Program-made: the position numbers and the translations under genes
Origin: JBBQVS01 sp964657325
GTDB lineage: Bacteria; Chloroflexota; Ktedonobacteria; Ktedonobacterales; Ktedonobacteraceae
Length of the DNA stretch: 21,790 nucleotides
Assembly (NCBI GenBank): GCA_964657325.1
Contig: CAZZVE010000079.1
Span: forward strand, 1 to 21,790
Direction of reading: 5' to 3'
Notes under the pieces: generated by a model
Seen by the model: the letters and a program-made list of their open reading frames with translations, nothing else
What the model was told of the DNA's origin: nothing
Databases searched by the model: none
In this document: positions 7,631 to 14,895 of the stretch, one piece after another
How positions within the stretch are numbered: position 1 is the stretch's first letter
Layout: the number at the start of each line of letters is the position of its first letter

Positions 7631-7680
7631 TTGACTATTCGCACGACATATGGAAATGTCTACATAAATATGGGTACAAT
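7631..7680 (+). promoter_or_regulatory. Candidate promoter region of glucokinase
   Basis: A good -10 box TACAAT (7675-7680) lies 60 bases before the glk start, with a weak -35 TGGAAA (7651-7656) 18 bases upstream. A better -35-like TTGACT (7631-7636) has no good -10 partner at standard distance. The assignment is tentative. Confidence 0.35.
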
Positions 7681-7739
7681 AAGAGGGAACATGATTATGT
7701 TTTATGATGCTGGACAATGAAGTAAAGGAGAGCAATTAT

Positions 7740-8738
7740 ATGCTTCTCGTTGGTGATATTGGCGGAACGAAGACAGAACTTGCAGTGTATGCGTCTGTAA
7801 CCGCATTAGCAACACCTGTGGCAAATGATCTTTTTCCAAGCAAACAGTATAAGGGATTAGAAGAGATTGTACGGGAATTTCTTGATAAGCATAAGGTACA
7901 GGTAGACCGTGCTGCTTTTGGGGTTGCAGGCCCCGTGGTAGATGACAAGGCGACTATTACAAATCTACCGTGGATTGTTGAGGCAGAAAAACTGAAGGAT
8001 GATCTCAACCTGAAATCAGTACTATTAATGAATGATCTAGAATCTATTGCTTCTGCCGTCCCATTTCTGCCAGCCTCTGATCTAGCAACACTCAATCGTG
8101 GTCAATCGGTGACGAATGGACCACTTGCCGTGATCGCCCCCGGCACAGGATTAGGCGAGGCATTTTTGACGTGGGGTGGTCAAAACTATATCGCCCATAG
8201 GTCCGAGGGCGGACATGCCGATTTCGCGCCAACAGATGAATTACAGATTGGACTACTACGTTATCTGCAACCGCGTTTAGAGCATGTCAGCTACGAATGG
8301 GTCTGCTCTGGTCGTGGTATGCCCAATATCTATGCATATCTCAAAGAGAGCAACTATGCGCCCGAACCCTCCTGGCTAACAGAGCAATTAGCGCAAGCAA
8401 AAGACCCAAATGCTGTGATAGCGCAAGCTGCACTCGATAAGACTTCACCTGATCCTTTATGTCTCGCAACGGTCAAAACCTTTGTCTCAATTCTCGCTGC
8501 CGAAGCTGGCAATCTCGCCCTCAAAATACTCTCTACGGGTGGTCTCTATATTGGTGGTGGCATTCCACGACATGTATTACCATTTCTACAGGAAGAGTTC
8601 TTTATGAAGACATTTTTGGATAAGGGACGTTTGGCGGAGGCATTGAAGCCAATGCCTGTACACGTGATTCTCAATTCCAAAGTAGGGTTACAGGGAGCGG
8701 CTTATAGGGGCTTCGCGTTGGAACAGCAAGAGCGGTAG
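7740..8738 (+). CDS. glk: Glucokinase
   Basis: This 332-residue kinase of the proteobacterial-type glucokinase family (Pfam Glucokinase) is predicted to phosphorylate glucose to glucose-6-phosphate with ATP. It has the N-terminal phosphate loop GDIGGTK (5-11), the sugar-binding MNDLES with its catalytic Asp, APGTGLGEAFL, the glucose-binding EGGHADFAP and GGGIPRH near the C-terminus. I chose the start at 7740 because AAGGAGAG (7725-7732) lies 7 bases ahead. The same frame is open to an ATG at 7704, but that would place the ribosome site inside the gene. It is divergent from fgd, with 218 bases between the two starts. Confidence 0.92.
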   Translation: MLLVGDIGGTKTELAVYASVTALATPVANDLFPSKQYKGLEEIVREFLDKHKVQVDRAAFGVAGPVVDDKATITNLPWIVEAEKLKDDLNLKSVLLMNDLESIASAVPFLPASDLATLNRGQSVTNGPLAVIAPGTGLGEAFLTWGGQNYIAHRSEGGHADFAPTDELQIGLLRYLQPRLEHVSYEWVCSGRGMPNIYAYLKESNYAPEPSWLTEQLAQAKDPNAVIAQAALDKTSPDPLCLATVKTFVSILAAEAGNLALKILSTGGLYIGGGIPRHVLPFLQEEFFMKTFLDKGRLAEALKPMPVHVILNSKVGLQGAAYRGFALEQQER

Positions 8739-8782
8739 GGAAACAAAAATTCGTTTTTGATAATAGATTTTTTAAGAGATGA

Positions 8783-8825
8783 AACGGCTGTAGAGGCGTA
8801 GTGAATGAAAGCCTCTACAGCCGTT
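8783..8825. terminator. Hairpin between convergent glk and aldo/keto reductase genes
   Basis: Positions 8783-8797 (AACGGCTGTAGAGGC) and 8811-8825 form a perfect 15-bp stem with a 13-base loop. A T-rich stretch (8749-8775) precedes it. There is no clear U-run directly after the stem on either strand, so termination could depend on the stem alone. A second small hairpin (CTCCTG/CAGGAG, 8840-8845 and 8853-8858) lies nearer the stop of the minus-strand gene. Confidence 0.7.
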
Positions 8826-8869
8826 CTTACCTCGAAAATCTCCTGTTGAAAGCAGGAGGATGCCATTCG

Positions 8870-9751
8870 TTACACACGTTCAAGTTCCTCAATCTCAGCG
8901 TCGGTAAGATGGATTGCGGCGGCGGCAATATTTTCTTCCAAGTGCTTGACAGAAGTGGTACCAGGGATTGGTAACATGATTGGTGAGCGTGCAAGTAACC
9001 ATGCAAGCGCGATTTGTGCAGGTGTGACGGAATAGCGTTCTGCCAGTGTTGCTAGCGTACCTTGCCCTTGTCCGAGTTTTCCTATCGCTAACGGAAAAAA
9101 AGGCGTGAAAACGATGCTTTGCTGAGTGCAGGTATTGACAAGTTCTTCCTCATCACGCTGCACCAGATTATATTGGTTCTGAACTGACACGATGGTCGTA
9201 ATAGCTTGAGCCTCGGTGAGTTGTTGCAAGTTGATGTTGCTCACGCCGATATGCCGAATTTTCCCCTCGCGTTGTAGCTCTGCGAGTGTTGCAACCGAGT
9301 CAGCAAATGGAACCTCTGGCCCCATGTAGCGACAATGGACCAGATGTAGTTGTTCAAGACGCAACTGACGCAAGTTGTCTTCGCAGGCTACCCGCAAGCT
9401 TTTCGGGTCCATAGCAGGGTTCCAACTTTTGTCCGCGCCTCGTACTGCCCCTATCTTCGTCGCAATCACAAGGTCATCGGCATAAGGATAGAGCGTTTCG
9501 GCAATGAGACGATTAGCCACCTCAGGACCATAGTAGGCGGCGGTATCAATGAAGTTAACGCCGAGATCGACGGCTCGTCGCAATACAGCTTTAGCTTCTG
9601 TCGGATTACTCGGCTCACCCCATATTCCTGGTCCTGGTAGGCGCATCGTTCCGAAGCCAACGCGATTAACAATATTGTCGTTTCCTAATGTAACCGTGCC
9701 AGCGACTGCGGCGGGAAGGTGCGTATTTTCACTGTGAGAAGAAGTTGTCAT
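8870..9751 (-). CDS. Aldo/keto reductase
   Basis: This is an NADPH-dependent (beta/alpha)8-barrel aldo/keto reductase that reduces aldehydes or ketones. Numbered from an upstream GTG at 9763, the catalytic tetrad is Asp73, Tyr78 (NFIDTAAYYG), Lys103 (ATKIG) and His143 (LVHCR). The C-terminal IPGTTSVKHLEENI is the usual cofactor-binding region. The length of about 293 residues is typical for the short AKR group related to YajO/pyridoxal reductases. The ATG at 9751 and the in-frame GTG at 9763 are both possible, and neither has a clear ribosome site. The gene is divergent from an XRE/MmyB regulator, an arrangement often seen for oxidoreductases controlled by that regulator type. Confidence 0.88.
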   Translation of the reverse strand: MTTSSHSENTHLPAAVAGTVTLGNDNIVNRVGFGTMRLPGPGIWGEPSNPTEAKAVLRRAVDLGVNFIDTAAYYGPEVANRLIAETLYPYADDLVIATKIGAVRGADKSWNPAMDPKSLRVACEDNLRQLRLEQLHLVHCRYMGPEVPFADSVATLAELQREGKIRHIGVSNINLQQLTEAQAITTIVSVQNQYNLVQRDEEELVNTCTQQSIVFTPFFPLAIGKLGQGQGTLATLAERYSVTPAQIALAWLLARSPIMLPIPGTTSVKHLEENIAAAAIHLTDAEIEELERV

Positions 9752-9781
9752 GTACACTTTCACTTTCTAACTGGGTCGGCA

Positions 9782-9868
9782 ATACTCACTCAATCGTGAT
9801 ATGCTACTAAGTATGGCAGAAATAGCATCGTAAAACCAGTGCTAAACTAGCATATGATTGAGAGTATC
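9782..9868. promoter_or_regulatory. Extended imperfect dyad in the divergent AKR/XRE promoter region
   Basis: The left arm ATACTC-act-CAATC-gtg-ATATGCTA (9782-9806) mirrors the right arm TAGCATAT-GATTG-AG-AGTAT (9848-9867), allowing 2-3 base offsets. A third half-site TAGCAT sits at 9823-9828. The right arm overlaps TATGAT (9853-9858), a possible -10 box for the regulator gene. This looks like an operator region serving both divergent genes. Confidence 0.55.
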
Positions 9869-9890
9869 AGGATAAGGATGAGGAGGTGAT

Positions 9891-10736
9891 ATGACTGATA
9901 GACTAAGAAGACAGGCTCTTGCAGAATTTTTACGGATACGTCGGGCACGTCTTACACCATCAGATGTTGGGTTGCCAGAGGGCGGGCGGCGCCGCACCCC
10001 AGGATTACGGCGTGAAGAGGTAGCACAAGTCGCAAACGTGGGTGTGTCATGGTATACGCTGCTGGAACAGGGGCGCGATATTCGTCCTTCAATAGAGATA
10101 CTGCATAGCATCGCTACCGCTTTACGACTTACACCTGATGAGCGACAGCATCTTTTTTTGCTTGCTGATCAGCAATATCTCGCGCTACTACGACCACTTA
10201 ATGAGGAGGTAAGTCCTGCGCTACGGCGTGTGCTGAATGCACTCGATCCACATCCAGCTTACGTCATGGGACGGCGTTGGGATTATCTTGCCTGGAATAC
10301 TGCTGCCGAGTGTATATTCTCACCATCGAAGATATCGGCACCATATGATCACAACATTATATGGCGTATTTTTACCGATCCAGAACGACGGCTACTTAAT
10401 CCGCAATGGGAGCAAATAACACCGAGGATACTCGCCGAGTTCCGTGCTGATAGTGTGCGCTATGCCGAAGATGACACCTTCAAACACTTAATCGCCGATT
10501 TGCAACATGTCAGTCCTGAATTTCGTTTATGGTGGTCACGCCACGATGTGCGTGGTACAAGCGACATACGGAAAGATATAGAGCATCCGCTTGTGGGACG
10601 CTTGATGTTCGAGCATACAACACTACAGGTTCCATCTGCCCCCGATCAAAAAGTGATGATTTATACGCCACTGCCTGGAACAGATACTGAAGCAAAGCTT
10701 CGACGCCTGATAGACGATGTAGCAGTACCTGTATAA
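9891..10736 (+). CDS. XRE-family regulator with MmyB-like ligand-binding domain
   Basis: This 281-residue regulator has an N-terminal XRE helix-turn-helix (about 8-92). It carries the hallmark RRRTPGLRREEVAQVANVG and WYTLLEQGRDIRPS segments of the MmyB group. A C-terminal PAS-like MmyB domain (about 105-280, from HPAYVMGRRWDYLAWN to the end) is thought to bind small hydrophobic ligands in this family. The start has a full AGGAGGTGAT ribosome site (9881-9890), only four bases from the ATG. It is divergent from the aldo/keto reductase and probably controls it and itself through the dyad in the shared promoter region. Confidence 0.9.
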   Translation: MTDRLRRQALAEFLRIRRARLTPSDVGLPEGGRRRTPGLRREEVAQVANVGVSWYTLLEQGRDIRPSIEILHSIATALRLTPDERQHLFLLADQQYLALLRPLNEEVSPALRRVLNALDPHPAYVMGRRWDYLAWNTAAECIFSPSKISAPYDHNIIWRIFTDPERRLLNPQWEQITPRILAEFRADSVRYAEDDTFKHLIADLQHVSPEFRLWWSRHDVRGTSDIRKDIEHPLVGRLMFEHTTLQVPSAPDQKVMIYTPLPGTDTEAKLRRLIDDVAVPV

Positions 10737-10738
10737 AA

Positions 10739-10768
10739 ATGTACCAAATGCTCTTTCGCATGATACAT
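10739..10768. terminator. Weak two-part hairpin between convergent genes
   Basis: ATGTA (10739-10743) pairs with TACAT (10764-10768), and inside it ATGC (10748-10751) pairs with GCAT (10758-10761). It sits in the 37-base gap between the XRE regulator and the transporter stop codons. The stem is short and there is no strong U-run, so this is only a possible terminator. Confidence 0.3.
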
Positions 10769-10773
10769 CTCTA

Positions 10774-11631
10774 CTATAATGCCAGAGCAACAATTCCCAC
10801 AATGATGATGCTTGCGGCAAGAAGCCGACGTTTTGTCTCTCCTTCCGCAAGCACCCGTGTTCCTAGCACGATACCAAGAAGGACGCTTACTTCTCGAAAT
10901 GGCGCGATGAAGCTGACAGGAGTAAACGCTAAGGCGGTCAATACAAGAATATAGGAGATTGCACTTAGAACAGCAATGCCAACTCCTTCAAGGCGATGAA
11001 TACGCCAATGAGTGTGGACCTCTTGCCAGTGACGTAGCGCGAATGGTGTCAAAGCAGGAATCCGTACACAGATGGTGCCGTAGTATAAGACAAGAGGCGC
11101 GAGATGTCCAATGCTAAGAGCCTCTTTATCCCATAACGTATAAGCTGCGATACAACATCCAGTCAGTATCCCATAGAGCAATGCAAGACGAGAGCGAGTA
11201 TCACGCAGGCGTCGTGGCCTCCATGCAATGAAGAAAACTCCGCTCACGATACATCCTGTTCCAAATAAGCTTAAAACGGTATGCTGTTCCTTCAAAATCA
11301 AGATGGCAAAGATTGTTGCGAGCAATGGTCCTGTTCCCCTTGCTAAAGGATAAACGAGCGAAAGGTCGCCAACGCGATATCCTCGTTGTAGGAGGAGAAA
11401 ATACGCCAGTTCCAAAAGCCCACTGACGAGAATAAATAGCCATGACCAGCCTGAAAAGGATGTATGGGAGAACAAAATGAACAGAAAAACAAAGGGAGCG
11501 AAAATTCCAATTGCAAGAACATCATAGAACCATATAAAGGAGGCATTGCCCTGTACCCGTTTCGCGAGGAGGTTCCAAGTAGCGTGAAGAACCGCTGAAA
11601 GAAGGACAAGTCCAATTGCAAGTGTAGTCAT
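10774..11631 (-). CDS. EamA/DMT-superfamily 10-helix transporter under riboswitch control
   Basis: This 285-residue integral membrane protein is made almost entirely of hydrophobic segments, consistent with ten helices in two EamA halves. Pro-Leu-Ala-Arg-Gly-Thr (YPLARGTGPLLATI) marks the end of the first half and PFREVSVLLG the matching place in the second. The EamA family belongs to the drug/metabolite transporter superfamily, as do the four-helix SMR guanidinium exporters. I chose ATG 11631; the frame is open to a TTG at 11664. An AAAGGG lies about 10 bases ahead of the ATG. The leader holds a ykkC-type aptamer with an overlapping terminator, so the transported compound is probably related to the ligand. 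Guanidinium export is the leading inference. Confidence 0.85.
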   Translation of the reverse strand: MTTLAIGLVLLSAVLHATWNLLAKRVQGNASFIWFYDVLAIGIFAPFVFLFILFSHTSFSGWSWLFILVSGLLELAYFLLLQRGYRVGDLSLVYPLARGTGPLLATIFAILILKEQHTVLSLFGTGCIVSGVFFIAWRPRRLRDTRSRLALLYGILTGCCIAAYTLWDKEALSIGHLAPLVLYYGTICVRIPALTPFALRHWQEVHTHWRIHRLEGVGIAVLSAISYILVLTALAFTPVSFIAPFREVSVLLGIVLGTRVLAEGETKRRLLAASIIIVGIVALAL

Positions 11632-11661
11632 GAGGAAAGACCCTTTCAGTGCATTAAAGCA

Positions 11662-11706
11662 CAAAAATGGAGAGAAAGAGGCATAACAAGATACCTCAAG
11701 CTCTCC
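11662..11706 (-). terminator. Intrinsic terminator of the riboswitch
   Basis: On the minus strand, GGAGAG (11706-11701) pairs with CTCTCC (11674-11669), and GAGGTAT (11697-11691) pairs with ATGCCTC (11684-11678), with a 3/3 internal loop and loop CTTGTT. ATTTTTG follows directly. The first strand, GGAGAG, is also the 3' end of the conserved aptamer, so ligand-stabilised folding would block the terminator. That gives an ON switch, as known for guanidine-I elements. Confidence 0.75.
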
Positions 11707-11806
11707 CCTCTGGCTTTTTCGTCCTCCAGGTGCCCGCCATCATGTGACAGTCTGTAGCGCTCGGTCCAGTCCTCAAACAAATGAGCGGAACCCTAGCTAC
11801 CGTGTT
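11701..11806 (-). ncRNA. ykkC-family riboswitch (guanidine-I-like)
   Basis: The minus strand carries the conserved blocks of the ykkC class in order: CTAGGGTTCCG (11796-11786), CTGGACCGAG (11769-11760; consensus CUGGUCCGAG), GGCGGG (11738-11733) and AAAAAGCC followed by AGAGGGGAGA (from 11719). The closing helix is GTAGC (11800-11796) with GCTAC (11758-11754). An inner hairpin is CTCA/TGAG, and GGC/GCC forms the P3-like helix. Subtype 1 binds guanidine; subtypes 2a-2c bind ppGpp, PRPP or nucleoside diphosphates. A transporter downstream fits subtype 1 best, but departures such as CUGGACC for CUGGUCC and the lack of a plain ACACGG block mean the ligand is not proven. Confidence 0.8.
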
Positions 11807-11819
11807 TGCTGATGCTCAA

Positions 11820-11849
11820 ACTGTAGCATCTGGGGGACTTGCTTGTCAA
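11820..11849 (-). promoter_or_regulatory. Promoter of the riboswitch-transporter unit
   Basis: On the minus strand, a perfect -35 TTGACA (11844-11849) and a -10 TACAGT (11820-11825) are 18 bases apart, with a TG extension just before the -10 (TGCTACAGT). The expected RNA start near 11813 is just upstream of the aptamer, so the whole aptamer is in the leader. Confidence 0.75.
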
Positions 11850-11908
11850 GAAACAAATAAAATAGAATGGATGCGTTGGTTGTATGATGTTTACGAAAAG
11901 GAGGCGAA

Positions 11909-12583
11909 ATGCGAAACCATTTATTGATAGATGCGGACGATACGCTGTGGGAAAACAATATTTATTTTGAGCAGGCTACTCATGACTTTATTGCCTTTCT
12001 CAACCACTCCACTCTTTCTTCTGAGGAGATACGCCGTGTCCTGGATGGAGTGGAACAGGTGATGGGCTACGGTTCGGTAAATTTTACAAAGAGTCTGGTC
12101 GAGACGTATGGACGTGTCGCCGAAACTGATGTGAGAGAAGAGGATGTGCAACAGGTCCGCCAGTTTGGGGAGCGCATTCTTCACCAACCTTTACAGTTGC
12201 TTGATGGAGTCAAAGAGACGCTCGACTACTTATTGCCGCGTCACGAGCTTATGCTGCTCACAAAAGGCGCAGTTGAGGAACAGAAGCTAAAGGTCGAGCG
12301 TTCAGGCATCGAACAGTACTTTTCACGAGTCACAATTGTCGAGGAAAAGGATGTTGCTACATATCAGAAACTCGTGCAAGAATTGCAGGTCGAGCCAACG
12401 CTGACCTGGATGATTGGCAATTCGCCCCGCTCGGATATCAATCCCGCGTTAGCAGTTGGTCTGAACGCTGTCTATGTTCCTCATCCGCACACATGGCATC
12501 TGGAACATGAGGAGGTGCAAAACGTCGGCACAGGGCAACTGCTCCAACTCTCCCGTTTTAGCGACCTCCGAACGCATTTTTAA
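11909..12583 (+). CDS. HAD-superfamily hydrolase
   Basis: This 224-residue haloacid-dehalogenase-type hydrolase is likely a small-molecule phosphatase. Motif I is DADDT (Asp8, Asp10, Thr12), motif II is Thr118 in LMLLTKG, motif III probably Lys154 in TYQKLV, and motif IV is GNSPRSDINPA (from 170, Asp176). A helical cap (about 16-95) lies between motifs I and II. The start has AAAGGAGG (11897-11904) close upstream. It is divergent from the riboswitch leader of the transporter gene, and no co-transcribed partner is apparent. The substrate cannot be inferred. Confidence 0.87.
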   Translation: MRNHLLIDADDTLWENNIYFEQATHDFIAFLNHSTLSSEEIRRVLDGVEQVMGYGSVNFTKSLVETYGRVAETDVREEDVQQVRQFGERILHQPLQLLDGVKETLDYLLPRHELMLLTKGAVEEQKLKVERSGIEQYFSRVTIVEEKDVATYQKLVQELQVEPTLTWMIGNSPRSDINPALAVGLNAVYVPHPHTWHLEHEEVQNVGTGQLLQLSRFSDLRTHF

Positions 12584-12611
12584 GGAAAGATGCATGGTCT
12601 ATAACGTAATG

Positions 12612-13082
12612 CTACGATAACACCTTTGTTGCAACACCTGTAACAACTCCCCAGACAATGTGAGCGGCAATCATCATTATATTCCGTCGTGTTGTTTCAC
12701 GTTGCGATGACTCGGAAAAGCCAAGCAAGGGTAACAATGCCTGATAGCTTGCAATCCAAACGAGAAAACCGAATAGCATTCCCTTTAGGCTGGATGTAAG
12801 AGGTAAGCGGCGTCCTATAATGCTGTAAAGTACACCCATTGTTGCGCCGTAGCCGAAGTGTGAAACAGTGGTCGCGGCAAGTATTTGAGCTTTGTTCATA
12901 TGCTGTCTGATGTGTGCTCGCCCTGCTAGCTCTTTCGTGATAATCTCTGGTGGCAAATCATAACGCTGTCCTTTAGGTAAAAAGCGTTGCGTACTCAACA
13001 TAAAAATAGTCATTGGAATTGTGGCGATAACGCCTGCGGTTGCGCCCTGCCAGATAGTATTGATAGTTTGTTTTTGTTGCAT
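12612..13082 (-). CDS. Small integral membrane protein of unknown function
   Basis: This 156-residue protein has about four hydrophobic segments, at residues 8-28, 70-95, 100-125 and 135-155. It begins TIWQGATAGVIATIPMTIFM and has a conserved-looking polar loop (YDLPPEIITKELAG). It reminds me of the YagU/DUF1440 group of inner-membrane proteins, but I am not sure. I chose ATG 13082 because AGGAGG (13090-13095) lies 7 bases ahead; the frame is open to 13121. It is convergent with the HAD hydrolase gene, 28 bases between stops, with no evident terminator there. Confidence 0.75.
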   Translation of the reverse strand: MQQKQTINTIWQGATAGVIATIPMTIFMLSTQRFLPKGQRYDLPPEIITKELAGRAHIRQHMNKAQILAATTVSHFGYGATMGVLYSIIGRRLPLTSSLKGMLFGFLVWIASYQALLPLLGFSESSQRETTRRNIMMIAAHIVWGVVTGVATKVLS

Positions 13083-13189
13083 TTTTCTTCCTCCTGAGAG
13101 TATAGAGTATGTCAGCATCATGCCGATGGAAATAGTGTCATAATGTATACGTTTCTACTCAAGAGTTTGGACACTCTGCAATTGTTCTC

Positions 13190-13227
13190 GTATAGCTTAC
13201 GGTAGTGTGTGAGTGCTATACTACCGT
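13190..13227. repeat. Two interleaved inverted repeats in a divergent promoter region
   Basis: GTATAGC (13190-13196) matches GCTATAC (13215-13221), and ACGGTAGT (13199-13206) matches ACTACCGT (13220-13227). The order is A-B-A'-B' with a two-base overlap, so the pairs are mutually exclusive as simple hairpins. The block is upstream of the DinB-like gene and includes TATAGC and TATACT, both -10-like. TTGGAC (13167-13172) lies 18 bases before TATAGC. Confidence 0.6.
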
Positions 13228-13307
13228 TTGTAGCACGTTTGAGAACAGAACGTGTAGCAACCAATGAGGTTTGTAGAAGCTGTCATCGTAGAAAGAAGGG
13301 AATTCGT

Positions 13308-13787
13308 ATGAATGTAGCAGAAGAATTAGAAAATGCCCATTTACAGGTCATCCAAACTCTTGACAACCTACCCGAACTTGAATGGGATGTTCCTATAACC
13401 GAAAATAGTTGGACGGTAAAAGACATTATCGCGCATCTTGCGTCCTATGAACATGTTCTAGAAGATGTCTTACGCTCCTTTACGGAAAATACACCTGAAA
13501 CAGCTTACGTATCACGCTATATTCAACACAATGATGATTTCAACAAGGAAGAAGTGAGCGCGCGAAGCAACTCTACGGCGCAACAGGTTATTGATGAATA
13601 TCAAGAGGTTCAGACAGATACAACAGGACTACTTGCTCGTATTCCTGCCGGGACACTTGAGAAAAAAGGTACTTTACCTTGGTATGGCGAAGACCGCAGC
13701 CTGAGTGATTTTATTCGTAGCATCAGTGCCAATATACAGCGCCACTGTGACGAGATTACAGCGTTTCGTAATCGTGAGAAGCAATAG
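13308..13787 (+). CDS. DinB-like four-helix-bundle protein (ClbS/DfsB type)
   Basis: This 159-residue protein resembles the DinB/DfsB/ClbS group of four-helix metal-binding proteins, several of which are thiol transferases or toxin-protecting hydrolases. The helix WTVKDIIAHLASYEH (about 38-52) carries the usual His pair, and IQRHCDEI near the C-terminus supplies a further His for a metal site. I chose ATG 13308, which has AGAAGGGA ahead; an in-frame GTG at 13209 would add 33 residues that do not resemble the family. The quinone oxidoreductase gene follows after 18 bases and is probably co-transcribed. The specific activity is unknown. Confidence 0.8.
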   Translation: MNVAEELENAHLQVIQTLDNLPELEWDVPITENSWTVKDIIAHLASYEHVLEDVLRSFTENTPETAYVSRYIQHNDDFNKEEVSARSNSTAQQVIDEYQEVQTDTTGLLARIPAGTLEKKGTLPWYGEDRSLSDFIRSISANIQRHCDEITAFRNREKQ

Positions 13788-13805
13788 CCAACGCAGGAGG
13801 TTGTC

Positions 13806-14786
13806 ATGAAGGCGGTATTGTGTAAAGCTTACGGACCACCGGAGCACCTTGTGCTTGAGGATGTGGCAGCACTGACACCTGCAAAGGGGCAGGTCGTGCT
13901 CGACGTAAAGGCATGTGGCGTCAATTTTCCTGATACGCTCATCATTCAGGGTAAATATCAGTTCAAGCCCGATATGCCTTTTTCGCCCGGAGGCGAGGTC
14001 GCAGGCATTGTCAAGTCGATTGGCGAAGGTGTCGAGGGTGTGCGAGTTGGAAGTCGTGTAATTGCGTCTACGGGTTGGGGTGGGTTCGCGGAAGAAGTTG
14101 TTGCAGATGCCTCGAACCTTATTCCAATTCCTGAGGGCATGAACTTTACAACCGCATCAGCTTTCGTCATGACCTATGGCACATCGTATCATGCGCTAAA
14201 GGACCGTGCGCGGCTTCAGCCAGGAGAGACGTTACTCGTACTAGGTGCCGCAGGTGGTGTTGGACTTGCCGCTATCGAGATTGCGAAGGTCATGGGCGCG
14301 CGGGTCATCGCTGCCGCCTCTACTGATGAGAAGCTTGCTGTCTGTAAAGAGCATGGTGCTGATGAGGTCATTAACTACAGCACTGAAGACCTGAAAGAAC
14401 GTTTGAAGGCATTAACGAAGGGAAATGGCGTTAATGTGGTTTATGATCCCGTTGGCGGCAACTATTCGGAGATCGCTCTACGCAACACTGCGTGGGAGGG
14501 TCGTTACCTTGTAGTTGGCTTCGCGGCTGGCGATATTCCACGTATTCCGCTCAATCTAACATTGCTCAAGGGATGTGCGATTGTCGGCGTCTTCTGGGGT
14601 GCTTTTGTGGCACGGAGTCCTCAGCGCAATCAGCAGAACTTGCAAGAACTGCTCACATGGTTTCAGCAGGGAAAAATTCAACCTCTGGTTTCTGCTACCT
14701 ATTCTCTCAAGGACGCCGCGCACGCACTCAACGACATGATGCAACGCAAGGTGATGGGAAAGGTTGTCCTCTTAACAGAGGAATAA
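13806..14786 (+). CDS. Zinc-independent NADPH:quinone oxidoreductase-type MDR enzyme
   Basis: This 326-residue medium-chain dehydrogenase/reductase belongs to the quinone oxidoreductase group. The GroES-like N-terminal domain (1-120) has CGVNFPDTLIIQGKYQ in place of a zinc site. The Rossmann domain has LGAAGGVG (146-153), the family's NADPH-binding loop, and YDPVGG. No catalytic zinc ligands are seen. It would reduce quinones or alpha,beta-unsaturated carbonyls using NADPH. The ribosome site CAGGAGG is strong. It follows the DinB-like gene by 18 bases, so a shared stress or detoxification role is plausible but inferred. Its stop codon is the first bases of a 73-bp palindrome. Confidence 0.9.
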   Translation: MKAVLCKAYGPPEHLVLEDVAALTPAKGQVVLDVKACGVNFPDTLIIQGKYQFKPDMPFSPGGEVAGIVKSIGEGVEGVRVGSRVIASTGWGGFAEEVVADASNLIPIPEGMNFTTASAFVMTYGTSYHALKDRARLQPGETLLVLGAAGGVGLAAIEIAKVMGARVIAAASTDEKLAVCKEHGADEVINYSTEDLKERLKALTKGNGVNVVYDPVGGNYSEIALRNTAWEGRYLVVGFAAGDIPRIPLNLTLLKGCAIVGVFWGAFVARSPQRNQQNLQELLTWFQQGKIQPLVSATYSLKDAAHALNDMMQRKVMGKVVLLTEE

Positions 14787-14858
14787 TAACAGGATGGCAT
14801 ATGGCAGAAATCAAGCGGTCTCAGACCGCTTGATTTCTGCCATATGCCATCCTGTTAT
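14786..14858. terminator. Perfect 73-bp palindrome after the oxidoreductase gene
   Basis: Positions 14786-14821 and 14823-14858 are perfect 36-base reverse complements around a single central base. The palindrome starts at the last base of the oxidoreductase stop codon. It would form a very stable hairpin in RNA and act as a terminator, although a U-run is lacking. A -10-like TATACT (14861-14866) lies 3 bases beyond it, so the -35 region of the next gene would fall inside the palindrome. Confidence 0.85.
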
Positions 14859-14895
14859 GTTATACTCATAGAAAACAAGAGGAGTTATACCACAT

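Noticed and set aside
13209..13307. A GTG-started extension of the DinB-like protein containing a CRSCH motif
   Set aside because: The segment overlaps the interleaved repeats and promoter-like boxes, and ATG 13308 has a proper ribosome site and matches the family start.
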